From Mesorhizobium erdmanii USDA 3471 (GTDB lineage Bacteria > Pseudomonadota > Alphaproteobacteria > Rhizobiales > Rhizobiaceae): DNA of 64,000 bases. The position numbers were made by a program, and so were the translations under genes. The number at the start of each line of letters is the position of its first letter. The first letter of the stretch is position 1. Below, in pieces: positions 1 to 9,330 of this stretch. The notes beneath the pieces are model-generated. The model worked only from the letters and a program-made list of their open reading frames with translations. It had not been told where the DNA came from and made no database searches. The stretch spans positions 154-64,153 of the forward strand of contig NZ_AXAE01000018.1 in NCBI RefSeq assembly GCF_000472705.1, in the 5' to 3' direction.

Positions 1-867
1 GTGACGTCGCCAAAGCCGCTATATCCTTCTTGCTGAAGCGCATGGAGCGCTCGATCCCGGATTGCCCGTTGGTCGGTGCTGCTGGTCGCGAAATAGCGGC
101 CGCCACCTTCGCCCCGCCCGCCGCGGCCGCATCGGGCCACGACGAGCTCGAAGTTGCGCGCTGAATTGGGATCGGCGCTGCGAACATGCGCCAGTATCGA
201 TGCTGATGACGAACTCTTTGCGGCGATCGCCGGGCAGCTGCATTTCAAGCTGGCGTCGTTCGTCCGTTTGGGCACTTGCGTGCAATTCTTCGTCAGCAAC
301 CTGATCGTCGAGCCGTTCGCCAATCCTGATGGTTCGCTTGCGCACGGTGGCATGCGTCTCGGTCGGCTCAACAGGTAGGAATTCGGCAAGCACATCCGCT
401 GCCCGTCGGTACGGCATCATGCTCCCCAGCCGCGCCGTCAGTTCCATCAGCTCGGCTGTCGCTCGATCGGGGCAGATCTCCTTCAGCGGCGCGAAGGCAA
501 TGACCATGCCCGGGTAACAATCTCGGCACATCATCCAGCGAGGATTGCGCACCTCCACGGTGCCGAAGACGGTCCGGATCTGGCGCGTCGTGTAGTCCTT
601 GACCGGCCGAAACCTGTGGCAATCCGGGCAGACCCGGCGAAAGAGCGAATACGTCTCCGCCTCGTGGTTCACAACCGCGCTCTGCAGCGCCGTCATGATC
701 GTCTTACCGTCCTCGATCGACAGGCCAATGTCGCCGTCAGACAGACGTTCCCAGCTCTTGTCGATATGGACCGCCTTCCGGCAAACGTCACCGAACTCGT
801 TCCTGCCCTCGATCGTGATCGTCCATTCTACCGCCATCGCTTTCCCTCCGAACAAAGCGACGCTCAT
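1..867 (-). pseudogene. ISKra4-family transposase, N-terminal fragment (frameshifted, runs off left edge)
   Basis: The minus-strand reading frame starting at 867 (or at the in-frame ATG at 837) has the N-terminal half of an ISKra4-type transposase. It includes the zinc-ribbon-like cysteines (CPDCH near residue 80, CRDC near residue 114) and the conserved region around [17 protein letters not shown]. Near position 195 the frame changes: the following residues make sense only in another frame (HVRSADPNSARNFELVV), which continues to the window edge. It is therefore a frameshifted, probably inactive copy. A C-terminal piece of the same family lies at 41380-41947 and a short C-terminal end at 1577-1648, so this family has been repeatedly broken up here. 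Confidence 0.8.
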
Positions 868-924
868 GGACTACGCGGACCTAACAATCCTTATTCGACC
901 CCAGACAAATTACCGGTCTCAACA

Positions 925-1170
925 GATATCAACGGCCGCGTATCTCATTGGGGAGATCGCCTCTTGCGAACCTATCTCTACGAGGCGGCAAGCGTACTCA
1001 TGCATCGAACGAAGAAATGGTCTTCGTTGAAGGCGTGGGGCCTTCGTCTGTCAAAGCGGATAGGTATGAAAAAGGCGAAAGTGGCGGTTGCTCGCAAGAT
1101 CGCGGTTCTGCTCCACTGCCTCTGGGTTGACGGCACCAGCTTTGAGTGGGGCGGCGAAAAGAAGGCGTGA
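925..1170 (+). pseudogene. IS110-family transposase, C-terminal fragment
   Basis: The plus-strand frame ending at the stop at 1170 reads [13 protein letters not shown] and then an ending with [10 protein letters not shown] and [14 protein letters not shown], which is the typical C-terminal (Transposase_20 side) sequence of IS110-family transposases. Nothing upstream in this frame matches the rest of the protein: the sequence before about 925 belongs to the neighbouring ISKra4 fragment on the other strand. It is a decapitated remnant. Three other IS110 scraps occur in the window (38.4-38.8, 40.6 and 54.9 kb). Confidence 0.8.
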
Positions 1171-1463
1171 CAGATCCGCACTCGATCCCAATCGCGGGCC
1201 CGTTTCCGGAACCCGTGATGTCCCGCCGGGACGGTGTTTGTGGTGACCTCGTTGAATCGGCTGACGTCGACTTCGAACTTCGTTGCACACGTTGAGGCGC
1301 CCGACCCGAACATCATCATGAGGCATTCGACCTCGGAAAGGACCATGACCCCGGCGATGACAGAGCGAAACTCGGATTGACAACCACCCGCAATTAAAGG
1401 GCCGATTCACAGTCGGCCCGCATCCGGCGGCGGCACAGCCGCGGGCGTGCTCGCTTCCACAGT
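1171..1463. other. Gene-free stretch, probable IS110 3' flank
   Basis: No frame here reads as a recognisable protein. The position directly behind the IS110 transposase end suggests that at least the first part is the 3' non-coding end of that element. I see no promoter, repeat or RNA gene that I could defend. Confidence 0.4.
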
Positions 1464-1580
1464 CGACGGCTGCTCCATAGCCAGATACTTCATTCGCCAA
1501 GCGTCCACTTAAATCTAAGCGGACACTAACGCCTCAAGGTAGGCGTCAGTAGGCGGCCTTCGTCGTATGCGTACGGCATG
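1464..1580 (-). mobile_element. IS left-end fragment (start of an OrfA-type transposase gene)
   Basis: Read on the minus strand, this stretch ends in an ATG opening MKYLAMEQPSTV and is preceded by about 75 bases containing GAGGCGTTAGTGTCCGCTTA. The same arrangement occurs on the plus strand at 18965-19085, with only scattered mismatches, and a more divergent copy (MKYLAMDKPSTVG) lies at about 26400-26482. The reading frame here stops after about 24 codons. It is a truncated IS end. Together with the 18.97 kb copy it forms inverted repeats around a 17.4 kb block. Confidence 0.7.
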
Positions 1581-1648
1581 GCGAACGACAATCACGAACC
1601 AGACGAGCCAGCTCTCGCCGCATAACTGCCCCACAGTTCCTCATGCTC
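1577..1648 (+). repeat. ISKra4 right-end fragment (transposase C-terminus plus terminus)
   Basis: This is a near-identical inverted copy of 41380-41452. It encodes the last residues of the transposase, MANDNHEPDEPALAA, followed by TAA and the end of the element. The 41 kb copy has two extra bases (CCTCAGACG against CCAGACG), which shift its stop codon out of frame. No upstream transposase sequence remains on this strand. Confidence 0.7.
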
Positions 1649-1856
1649 CCCTTATCGACCTGAAGCAGGCTCTAGGCGCAAGCCTCCATGTGTAAAGCAA
1701 GGCCAGATTGCCCCGTCGGGCAAAGGATCTTTGAAGCGCCATTGGAACGGCGATACATAAAGGCCGCCAAGCTGCCGCAGACATTGCGGGGCTGGAGTTC
1801 AGGGCGGGGGCTCTAGATTGGGTAGAAGCCGGATGCACCGGTGGAACGACGGTGCG

Positions 1857-3095
1857 TTACTCCCGCAGCATGCGCCCCAGCGCCAACATTAGTGGCTTAG
1901 TGATCACATCGCCGGCATCGGACAATGCGTGTGGATGGGACGCAAAGCGCGCAATGACCATCTCCGCCTTCGGCGCAATATAAAGCCGCTGCCCGTGGAT
2001 GCCCCGGGCTTCGACAGCGCCGAGCTCATTGTGCGTTACCCACCACTGGCTCCGATAGGTATAGCTATCTGCAAGCGTGGCTGAATGGCGGCCGCGCTGG
2101 ACGTCGTCAAAGATCGAAGCTGGAATGATCTGGATACCATTCCATGTACCCTCGCACCGCATCAGTTCCCCGAAGCGCGCAAGGTCACGCAGGCTCGTGC
2201 TCAATCCGCCACCCGCCATCGGCATACCGGCGCTATCGACGATGATATACGCGTCGTCTTCGCAGCAAAGCGGGTGCCACAGGCGGTCCTGCAGTAGTTT
2301 CGCGAACGAGTGTCCCGTCACCCGAGCCATAACCCACGCCAATACCTCGGTGTTGATGGTCAGATAATTAAAAGGGCCACCGTGCGAGCCCTTGCTGCGA
2401 ACGGTTTGCAGGTAGTCGCAAACCGTCTGCGGCCCCCCATAGCCGGCGAACCTTGGACTAAAGCCGCACGCACGTGCATATTCCCACAGATCCGAGTTCT
2501 CGTCGGCGTAGACTTCGGTGTGCGCCAGGCCGGTCTGCATGTCCATCACCTGGCGCAGGGTGGCGTCTGCCCAGCCCGATCCCTGCAGCTCCGGAAGGTA
2601 GTACGGGATCAGCTTGCTGTCATCGAGCACGCTTTCGTACACAAAAGCCGCGGCGAGGGTGCCTGCATAGGACTTTGTCACCGAATGACAGGCGTGCGGG
2701 CGATGCCGCTCAAGCGCACCCAAGTATCGCTCGTATACGATGCGGCCACGATGTAGCACCAGGATGCCGTCGGTGTAAGTGTCGAACAGCGCCTCGTCGA
2801 ATCCGCGAGAACGGCCGTTGGTGTCTGTAAATGCCAACGCCTCGATCTCGCTCGTTTTGTCGAGGGTCTCCAGACCCGATAGGGCGCCCGGTCCGCGCCT
2901 CACATTGACGGTAGGGGTGAGTTCGCGCATGTGCGATAGCGACCACCGGATCTGCGGGAAGCCGCGGAAGGCGTCGCCTTCGAATGTAATTTGTTTGTCA
3001 GCGGGTGGCGGCGTACCCTGCATCCAGCCCAGGACGCCGGGGTCGGACGCGTAGCCATCGAGATAGCGAACTCCATCCAATTTCAGCGTGCCCAT
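1857..3095 (-). CDS. Beta-lactamase-fold serine hydrolase
   Basis: A 412-residue member of the serine hydrolase family related to class C beta-lactamases, esterases and 6-aminohexanoate-dimer hydrolase (NylB). The active-site serine and lysine are in SVTK (S138, K141). The second motif lies around Y244 (NYLTIN) and the third, HG in place of KTG, at H367-G368. There is no obvious signal peptide, so action is probably cytoplasmic. About 110 residues precede the catalytic domain, as in NylB-like proteins. Such enzymes hydrolyse esters or linear amides; the substrate is unknown. It lies 59 bases downstream of the M81 peptidase on the same strand and probably shares its transcript, behind an oligopeptide-class binding protein, which suggests hydrolysis of an imported amide. 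A second, only distantly similar serine hydrolase lies at 49194-50354. Confidence 0.85.
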   Translation of the reverse strand: MGTLKLDGVRYLDGYASDPGVLGWMQGTPPPADKQITFEGDAFRGFPQIRWSLSHMRELTPTVNVRRGPGALSGLETLDKTSEIEALAFTDTNGRSRGFDEALFDTYTDGILVLHRGRIVYERYLGALERHRPHACHSVTKSYAGTLAAAFVYESVLDDSKLIPYYLPELQGSGWADATLRQVMDMQTGLAHTEVYADENSDLWEYARACGFSPRFAGYGGPQTVCDYLQTVRSKGSHGGPFNYLTINTEVLAWVMARVTGHSFAKLLQDRLWHPLCCEDDAYIIVDSAGMPMAGGGLSTSLRDLARFGELMRCEGTWNGIQIIPASIFDDVQRGRHSATLADSYTYRSQWWVTHNELGAVEARGIHGQRLYIAPKAEMVIARFASHPHALSDAGDVITKPLMLALGRMLRE

Positions 3096-3154
3096 GTGAT
3101 CCTTTTCGTGACCAAGAGTACGCTCGCGAACTGTGAGCGCGACTAGGCTAACTT

Positions 3155-4666
3155 CTAATGGTGACGAGCGGAGAGCGGGTCAAATGCGGTATCGAGATCA
3201 ATGGGATAGATGGGCCTGCGAGCTCGATGCCAGCTGTAAGCAGCCATCTTGCCTGTCGTGAGGCCTGGCGGATCAGTGGTCACAATCGCCTTTGCCCTGG
3301 ACTCGAAAAAAGCTCTGAAATGAACGGCCGATTTGACGCAAATGATATGATACTGGGTGATGTCCGCACCAGTTAACAAGAACGGACGGTCGTCATAAGT
3401 TTGATCGTACAAATTCTGCGTAACGATAATTTCTACATTTCCGACACGCAAGCGAGCGGTTTTCCCGTAGGATACCGGCACTTGTGCATACATAGGGGTT
3501 ACATATATGGCATTACCGTTTGACAGTGCGCAGACCGTTGCGTCGCGGAGCTCGATAGGCGTGCCATGAAGTTCGTCAGTCTTTGCGCCGAGCAAACCAG
3601 ATACTTTCCCCCCTACGCCTACCTCATGAGCAAGAGCGGCAATCTCAGGGTCGTACATGTATCCAAAAATCGCCTTGGGAAGATTTCGGGTCAAAATCTC
3701 GCGTAAAAGATGGGTTCCATCCCCGGGGGCCCCGCCCCCCGCATTGTCAGATGTCTCATTGATGACGATATACCCGCCGCCAGGCTTGTTGAGCTCGGCC
3801 AGAGCCAGATCAACAGCCGCGTCCGGCATGGGGAAATCATCCGCTTTCATGTGCCCACGTATGTCCCAGATGTACTTGGCGATCTCGGAAGCGGCCTCCG
3901 CTGCGCCATTTTCTGCGACAACCACGACTGACGCTCCAACGGACGGCACATCAGCAGCGGCGAATCCCTGGAAGAACGTTGCATCAATTAGGTGATGTTG
4001 ATCAACGTAATCGGCGATATACGCTGTCACAGATTTCAAGGGTTCAACCGAAGTCTGGCCCATTTTGAAAACGAGCAGAGGAAGTTGAACGAGCGCCGTT
4101 TGAGGGGGCACCTCGCCGCGCAGCATGCCGATCAACGTTTTCATGGCCAGGTAGCCAGCTTCCGCCATATCGGTGTGGGGATATAGCTTACAGCCGAACA
4201 GGCCATTCGATAATTCAACCATTTGCGGCGTAATGTTCCCGTGCAGATCAAGCGCAGCGGTAATGGGCATGTCCGGCCCGACGACCTCCCGCAGTCGTTC
4301 TAACGTATACGCTTCCAAGTCATCGGTGTTCTCCGCACACCCGGCGCCGTGGAGCATCATGCAGATCCCTGCATATTCGCCCCTCCGTGCGTCGGCGATG
4401 CGAACAAGTTCTCCGACGACAAATTCAACAGCCTCTGTGGTGAGTTTCGGGCCCGCGATATCATGGACTGCCACGCCCGGGATCAATTCGACAGCATGGT
4501 CTTCGGCCGCTCTTATCATTCCCCCCAGATAGTCAGGCGTGTTCCGAAATTGGGTGAAAATGTCGTCACCCATGAGCAATCCATTCGGGGCCCAGCGATC
4601 GAGATCTGCGGTACCGGGGGCAAAGGTGTTGGTTTCATAACCAATCCTACCGAACAATATTTTCAT
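3155..4666 (-). CDS. M81-family metallopeptidase (MlrC/microcystinase-like)
   Basis: A 503-residue protein with the two-domain plan of the M81 (MlrC) family. The N-terminal domain (about residues 1-300) begins MKILFGRIGYETNTF and carries the metal-binding stretches LHGAG, DLHGN and PHTD. The C-terminal domain (about 300-500) contains the TSDNAGGGAPGDGT segment. Members are named after MlrC, which finishes linearised microcystin degradation in Sphingomonas, but most rhizobial homologues have no known substrate. It lies between an ABC binding protein upstream and a serine hydrolase downstream on the minus strand, so a role in breaking down an imported peptide-like compound is plausible but unproven. 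The ATG at 4666 gives the complete family N-terminus. Confidence 0.88.
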   Translation of the reverse strand: MKILFGRIGYETNTFAPGTADLDRWAPNGLLMGDDIFTQFRNTPDYLGGMIRAAEDHAVELIPGVAVHDIAGPKLTTEAVEFVVGELVRIADARRGEYAGICMMLHGAGCAENTDDLEAYTLERLREVVGPDMPITAALDLHGNITPQMVELSNGLFGCKLYPHTDMAEAGYLAMKTLIGMLRGEVPPQTALVQLPLLVFKMGQTSVEPLKSVTAYIADYVDQHHLIDATFFQGFAAADVPSVGASVVVVAENGAAEAASEIAKYIWDIRGHMKADDFPMPDAAVDLALAELNKPGGGYIVINETSDNAGGGAPGDGTHLLREILTRNLPKAIFGYMYDPEIAALAHEVGVGGKVSGLLGAKTDELHGTPIELRDATVCALSNGNAIYVTPMYAQVPVSYGKTARLRVGNVEIIVTQNLYDQTYDDRPFLLTGADITQYHIICVKSAVHFRAFFESRAKAIVTTDPPGLTTGKMAAYSWHRARRPIYPIDLDTAFDPLSARHH

Positions 4667-4808
4667 AAGTTCCTCACGTTGGGCGCACTTCGGTATTCCT
4701 CAGGTTCCCGGCCGAGCAGTGTCTAGGATACTCCCGGGACGAACGCGAAGTGCTGCTCGATGTCTGCAGACGCCAGTCGTGTTGAGATCAAACGGCTAGC
4801 GTCAGATT

Positions 4809-4843
4809 GGCGTGGTGCACGCACGTGTCGTGTGCACCACGCC
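4809..4843 (-). terminator. 12-bp perfect hairpin behind the binding-protein gene
   Basis: GGCGTGGTGCAC (4809-4820) pairs perfectly with GTGCACCACGCC (4832-4843), starting 14 bases after the stop of the binding-protein gene. There is no T-run on the minus strand. It may act as an mRNA 3' stabiliser or partial terminator that keeps binding-protein message above that of the downstream M81 gene. Confidence 0.45.
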
Positions 4844-4856
4844 AGCCAGGATCAAA

Positions 4857-6407
4857 TCAAGCTTCAAACCAGCAACGGGCAAAGTTCTTCGCTTCGCCAT
4901 GGAAGTGATCACCGACGAAGCCCTGAACGTTCTTGGCTAAGCCATTTATGGAGGCTGCGAACATCAGGGTGATGTGGCCTGCGTCTTCCTGCACCATTTT
5001 CGCCGCATCATGGTAGATTTGTTTGCGCTTCTCAACATCCAACTCGGACCGGGCCTGGGCAAGCAGTTTATCAAATTCCGGCCGGTGCCAGTAGCTATCA
5101 TTCCACGGCGAGTCACTCGCAAAGGGCTGCGTAAACGCCTGATCTTCCGTGGCAAGACTGCCGAAGTAGGATACGCAGAACGGCTGTTTCATCCATACAT
5201 CGCTCCAATAACCGTCGCCCGGCACGCGTTTTGGATTGATGGTGATGCCGGCTTTGGCGGCTGATTGCTGAAAGATCTCTGCCGCGTTGACGGCGCCTGG
5301 AAATATGGCTTCTGAGGCGATGAGCTCAATCCGGCCGCTATGGCCTGACTTCTTATAGTGAAAGCTGGCTTTGTCGGGGTCGTACTCGTGCTGCGGCAAC
5401 GGAGAATACAAGGGATAGATTGAATTGATAGGGTTGTCGTTCCCAATCGAGCCGTAGCCTGATTGCGTCGTTTTCAGGATAAGCTTGCGATCCACGGCGT
5501 ACTTGAGCGCCAGCCTGAGATCAGGATTGTCGAAAGGCGCCTGGTCGGTCCGCATAAGGAAGTAGTAGAACGTAGTCGTGTCGGCCACATCGACCTTTAC
5601 GGTTGGGGCGCTCTTGATCCGTGCAACCAGATTTGGTGTGATTTTCGATGCGAAATGTGTCGTCCCACCCAAAAGCGCCGAAAGCCTTGCGGAGTCGTCA
5701 TTGATGACCACAATTTCGAGCTCATCGAAATACGGCTGCTCGGGCCTGAAATAGTGGGGATTGCGCTTGAAGCTGTAGCGGATGCCTGGCTGTGCGGCCG
5801 TTAGGATGAAGGGGCCCGTGCCGATGCCTTTGCTCGGATCCTCTCCTTCGGGCTGGGCGATGATATTGGTCATCAGATAGGGGAAGTTCACGTCGGGTCC
5901 TGTCAGAACGACCGACACCTGATAAGGACCTTCGGACGTGATGTCTTTAATGCCCTTCATCTGCGGGGCATAGCTTGACTTGGACGCAGGATCGCGGTGC
6001 CGATTGAGCGAGTAGACCATATCGCTGGCACTGAATTGTTTGCCGTTGTGAAAGATTACATCCTTTCTCAGGATGAAATTCCAACGTTTGGCGCCCTCGC
6101 TGGGCTCCCAGCTCTCAGCCAGCTCGCTCCCCAGCTTTCCATCCGCCGTACGCTCCAGCAACCGATTCCCAAACTGGTAAGAAGCGAACACCCCGGCTGA
6201 CGCAATGATGTTGGTGGGGTCGAGCGTGTCGGTTGACGATCCATTGTCGACCCCAACAACAAATTTGCCGCCTCTGGTCGGCGTCTGCGCCCGTGCCATC
6301 GAAGGCGCAAGGGAGAGACCGGCAAGAGCCCCAGCGCCCAGGGCTGCGGTGGAAAGTAATTTGCGCCGGTTAATCAGAAACTCCGGCATTTTGCTGTCCT
6401 GTGTCAT
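4857..6407 (-). CDS. ABC transporter substrate-binding protein, oligopeptide/dipeptide class (SBP_bac_5)
   Basis: About 516 residues from the ATG at 6407, which has the strong ribosome site AAAGGGGAAC just upstream; the frame stays open further but without a site. A Tat-like signal (NRRKLL, then a hydrophobic alanine/leucine stretch ending in ARAQ) indicates a periplasmic protein. The body is a family 5 solute-binding protein (DppA/OppA/NikA class), with WNFILRKDVIFHNGK and the typical C-terminal NDSYWHRPEFDKLL region. No permease or ATPase gene follows; instead M81 and serine hydrolase genes do. It is less similar to the other binding proteins here (13329, 34568, 52636) than they are to each other. 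The upstream region carries a palindrome shared with the LysR/mttB intergenic region, so LysR control is likely (inference). Confidence 0.9.
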   Translation of the reverse strand: MTQDSKMPEFLINRRKLLSTAALGAGALAGLSLAPSMARAQTPTRGGKFVVGVDNGSSTDTLDPTNIIASAGVFASYQFGNRLLERTADGKLGSELAESWEPSEGAKRWNFILRKDVIFHNGKQFSASDMVYSLNRHRDPASKSSYAPQMKGIKDITSEGPYQVSVVLTGPDVNFPYLMTNIIAQPEGEDPSKGIGTGPFILTAAQPGIRYSFKRNPHYFRPEQPYFDELEIVVINDDSARLSALLGGTTHFASKITPNLVARIKSAPTVKVDVADTTTFYYFLMRTDQAPFDNPDLRLALKYAVDRKLILKTTQSGYGSIGNDNPINSIYPLYSPLPQHEYDPDKASFHYKKSGHSGRIELIASEAIFPGAVNAAEIFQQSAAKAGITINPKRVPGDGYWSDVWMKQPFCVSYFGSLATEDQAFTQPFASDSPWNDSYWHRPEFDKLLAQARSELDVEKRKQIYHDAAKMVQEDAGHITLMFAASINGLAKNVQGFVGDHFHGEAKNFARCWFEA

Positions 6408-6600
6408 TGTGTTCCCCTTTTTTTGTTGATCTGTGTTCGTGGATGCGCCGCCAAATGTGGTCGTTTTGCTGGACACTGCCCGACAGCAGCTTCCAAGCCC
6501 ATGCGCTTAACGGGCCAATCATTCCACTTTCAGGCAGGTTCCTTTCGCGCGAGCTTCTCGGGCCATTGCCTATAAGTGTGGTTGGGAAAAACCGAGAGGT

Positions 6601-6643
6601 AAACCGTAATTATTATGATGTCTGCATAAGTGTAACTTATGCG
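6601..6643 (-). promoter_or_regulatory. Putative LysR operator upstream of the binding-protein gene
   Basis: A perfect palindrome GCATAAGTGTAACTTATGC occupies 6625-6643. The 30 bases at 6601-6630 match the reverse complement of 7647-7676 at 28 of 30 positions. Both copies have the same orientation relative to the gene they precede. The GCATAA-N7-TTATGC form fits the T-N11-A consensus of LysR operators. The rest of the 316-base gap (6408-6723) holds no other feature I can name. Confidence 0.7.
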
Positions 6644-6723
6644 GAATGGCTAGAAGGCCATATGGCAGCGTGCGACTTCGGCCATTCCTGTCGACATTGC
6701 GGGTGGGCGCCGGGCGTCGCCTG

Positions 6724-7632
6724 TCAGGGCTGATCATCCGGGGCGCCCGCTATGATCCAGTCCTTCACCAGCTTTGCCTCGGGGGCTAGATCAACTGAAC
6801 GATTGCTAACGATGAAGAATGCGTAGCCGGTCGCCCAGGTGGCGGGGAGGGCGGGCACGAGTAACCCTTCGCTTAGCGGATGGTTGACAAGGTGGGTCCA
6901 CCCCAACGCGATGCCTTGCCCGCCGATAGCCGCCTGCACCACCAAGCTATAATCATTGAGGCGCAGGCCTTCGCCGACGTCGGTGAATTCAACCCCAAAA
7001 TGGGCAAACCAGTCCTTCCAGGCCGGCCGCGGCCTATGCGGCTCGTCGAGGTGAATAAGGGTTCTGCCGGCAAGATCCTCCAAATTCTGGGGCACACCCG
7101 ACTGCATGAGATAGCTGGGGCTGCAGACCGGGATGAGGTTTTCACCGCCGAACCGGAACGCACGATAGTTCGGCCAGTCACCCAGTCCTCGGCGCACACC
7201 GATCAGATGAGGATCAGGTCCCAGATCGGTGTCACGGTCAGCCGTCTGGATGCGGATTTCAATCTCGGGGTGCTGGGCCCGAAATTTCGGCAACCTCGGG
7301 ATTAGCCAGTGGCTGGCGAACGCGGTCGATGACGACAACACGACATGCTTGTCCTCTGTCGTGCGCCGGACGGCCTCGGCCGATCGAGCGATATGGCCGA
7401 GACCCATCGCCACATCGCTGTAGAAGCGCTGGCCGGCGTCGGTCAGCACGATCCGTTTGTGCTGCCGCACAAACAGGTCCACGCCAAGGTCTGCTTCTAG
7501 GCTTTTAATGGCCGAGCTTACAGCGGCTTGGCTGACACGAAGCTCTTCGGCTGCGTTCGTGAAACTTAGATGTCTCCCTGCGGCCTCGAAGGTAATTAGG
7601 CCGGCCGGGCTCGGTATGCGTAAACGGGGCAT
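6724..7632 (-). CDS. LysR-family transcriptional regulator (GcvA-like)
   Basis: A 302-residue LysR-type regulator. Residues 1-60 form the winged helix-turn-helix (SFTNAAEELRVSQAAVSSAIKSLE), and residues about 90-295 the periplasmic-binding-protein-like effector domain, of the GcvA-like type (FASHWLIPRLPKF, LNDYSLVVQAAIGGQGIALGW). It is divergent from the MttB-family gene, with a palindromic site overlapping its own promoter region at 7634-7652 and a second site upstream of the binding-protein gene at 6625. It therefore probably controls itself, the mttB-like operon and the binding-protein operon. The effector is unknown. Confidence 0.93.
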   Translation of the reverse strand: MPRLRIPSPAGLITFEAAGRHLSFTNAAEELRVSQAAVSSAIKSLEADLGVDLFVRQHKRIVLTDAGQRFYSDVAMGLGHIARSAEAVRRTTEDKHVVLSSSTAFASHWLIPRLPKFRAQHPEIEIRIQTADRDTDLGPDPHLIGVRRGLGDWPNYRAFRFGGENLIPVCSPSYLMQSGVPQNLEDLAGRTLIHLDEPHRPRPAWKDWFAHFGVEFTDVGEGLRLNDYSLVVQAAIGGQGIALGWTHLVNHPLSEGLLVPALPATWATGYAFFIVSNRSVDLAPEAKLVKDWIIAGAPDDQP

Positions 7633-7633
7633 T

Positions 7634-7676
7634 GCATAACCTTTGTTTATGCAGACATCAAAATAATTGCGGTTTA
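7634..7676 (+). promoter_or_regulatory. Putative LysR operator between lysR and the mttB-like gene
   Basis: GCATAACCTTTGTTTATGC (7634-7652) has the same GCATAA-N7-TTATGC form as the site at 6625-6643 and begins one base after the LysR start codon on the other strand. The extension to 7676 repeats the 30-base element described at 6601. The position fits autoregulation and control of the divergent gene at 7737. Confidence 0.7.
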
Positions 7677-7736
7677 CCTATGCGCTCCTACCAATCAAAC
7701 TTATAGAAGGAAAAGAAAAAGGGAAGACGGAAAAGC

Positions 7737-9281
7737 ATGTCCGAGCCAGAGGCGCCGACACCGCGACCACGAGGCCGCTCAAACCGACGTGCTCCAGCAG
7801 GTGGCCATGAGGCAGCAGCTGTTCTGGCCGGTGTCGAGCTTCGGATCCGGCCCTACGATCTCCTTTCTGAGGAAGGGCTTTTGGCCATCGAAGACGCCGC
7901 GGCCACCATCCTGGAGGAAATCGGAATTGAATTTCGCGACGATCCGGAATCGCTCGACCTATGGCGTGCCGCCGGCGCCAAGGTGGACGGCGAGTTGGTT
8001 CGCTTTCCCCGGGGGATGCTCGGCCTGATACTGAAAACCGCACCATCGACGTTCACGCAGCATGCCCGAAACCCGGCACGGTCCTTGAAAATTGGCGGCC
8101 CGCATGTCGTGTTCGCGCCGGCCTACGGTCCGCCTTTCGTGCGCGACCTGGACGGTGGACGCCGATACGGGGCGCTCAGGGATTTCCAAAACTTGGTCAA
8201 ACTCGCCTACTCCATCCCTTGGCTGCACCATTCCGGCGGAACGGTCTGTGAGCCAGTCGACATTCCGGTGAACAAGCGGCACCTCGACATGGTGTCTGCC
8301 CATCTGCGCTATTCGGACAAGCCTTTCATGGGCTCGGTAACCTCGGTCGAACGGGCGGAAGACTCGATCGAGATGGCCCGTATCGTTTTCGGCCGAGAGT
8401 TCGTCGACCAGAACTGCGTCATCCTCGCGAATATCAATGCCAACTCTCCCCTCGTTTTCGATGCCACCATGACAGGCGCGCTCAAGGTCTATGCCCGCGC
8501 CAATCAGGGGACGGTAATCGTGCCTTTCATCCTCGGCGGGGCTATGGGTCCGGTGACGACGCCCGGCGCCATCGCACAGTCGTTTGCGGAGACCATGGTG
8601 GGCTGCGCCCTGACCCAGTTGGTGCGCCCTGGCGCTCCCACCATCTTCGGCAACTTTCTGTCTTCGACCGACCTTCGTACCGGGTCACCAACCTTCGGCA
8701 CCCCAGAACCGGCATTGGGATCGTTGGTCGTGGGCCAGCTCGCACGCCGTCTGGGCCTGCCGCTGCGTTGCTCAGGCGCCTTCACGTCGTCAAAGGTGGC
8801 TGACGGTCAGGCGATGATGGAAAGCGCGGTCGCCATGCAGGCCGCCGTCCAGTGCGGCGCGAATTTCATTCTACATTCGGCAGGTTGGCTCGAAGGCGGG
8901 CTGACCATGGGCTACGAGAAACTGATCCTTGATGCCGACTTCTGCAGCGCGTTGCACGTCTACATGGCTGGCCTTTCAGTCAATCCCAACCAGCTGGCGC
9001 TCGACGCATTCCGCGAGGTAGGCCCAGGCAAGCATTTCTTTGGCTGCGCCCACACAATCGCGAACTATCGAACGGCTTTCTGGGAGTCGGAAGTCGCTGA
9101 CAACAACAGCTTTGAGCAGTGGCGTGACGCCGGGGAAAAAGATTCCCTGGTCCGAGCGAACGCGCGGTGGAAGAAGCTGCTTGTCGAGTACGAGGCCCCG
9201 CCTCTTGATCCGGCCATCGACAACGCGTTGGCCGATTTCTGCGCGCGGAAGAAGTCCCAGCAAACTGACCAGTGGTACTGA
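7737..9281 (+). CDS. Trimethylamine methyltransferase family protein (MttB homologue without pyrrolysine)
   Basis: A 514-residue member of the MttB superfamily. The TIM-barrel core starts near residue 45 (LLSEEGLLAIEDAAATILEEIG) and contains the conserved NANSPLVFDATM and TPGAIAQSFAE segments. There is no internal amber codon, so it belongs to the large non-pyrrolysine branch, whose characterised members (MtgB, MtpB and others) demethylate quaternary amines such as glycine betaine or proline betaine. Those enzymes need a corrinoid partner protein, and none is encoded nearby. The first 40 residues are rich in R, P and A, so a later start is possible, although the ATG at 7737 is preceded by a purine-rich GGAAGACGG site. 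It probably forms an operon with the two genes downstream. Confidence 0.9.
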   Translation: MSEPEAPTPRPRGRSNRRAPAGGHEAAAVLAGVELRIRPYDLLSEEGLLAIEDAAATILEEIGIEFRDDPESLDLWRAAGAKVDGELVRFPRGMLGLILKTAPSTFTQHARNPARSLKIGGPHVVFAPAYGPPFVRDLDGGRRYGALRDFQNLVKLAYSIPWLHHSGGTVCEPVDIPVNKRHLDMVSAHLRYSDKPFMGSVTSVERAEDSIEMARIVFGREFVDQNCVILANINANSPLVFDATMTGALKVYARANQGTVIVPFILGGAMGPVTTPGAIAQSFAETMVGCALTQLVRPGAPTIFGNFLSSTDLRTGSPTFGTPEPALGSLVVGQLARRLGLPLRCSGAFTSSKVADGQAMMESAVAMQAAVQCGANFILHSAGWLEGGLTMGYEKLILDADFCSALHVYMAGLSVNPNQLALDAFREVGPGKHFFGCAHTIANYRTAFWESEVADNNSFEQWRDAGEKDSLVRANARWKKLLVEYEAPPLDPAIDNALADFCARKKSQQTDQWY

Positions 9282-9330
9282 GCAGTCAAGGTCAGCACCC
9301 CACTCAATTTTCTCGAGTTCGGACAAGGCA

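Noticed and set aside
9040-9330. Longer start for the enolase-superfamily gene
   Set aside because: The extension overlaps the MttB-like gene in another frame and has no enolase-type sequence; the ATG at 9331 begins the family N-terminus.
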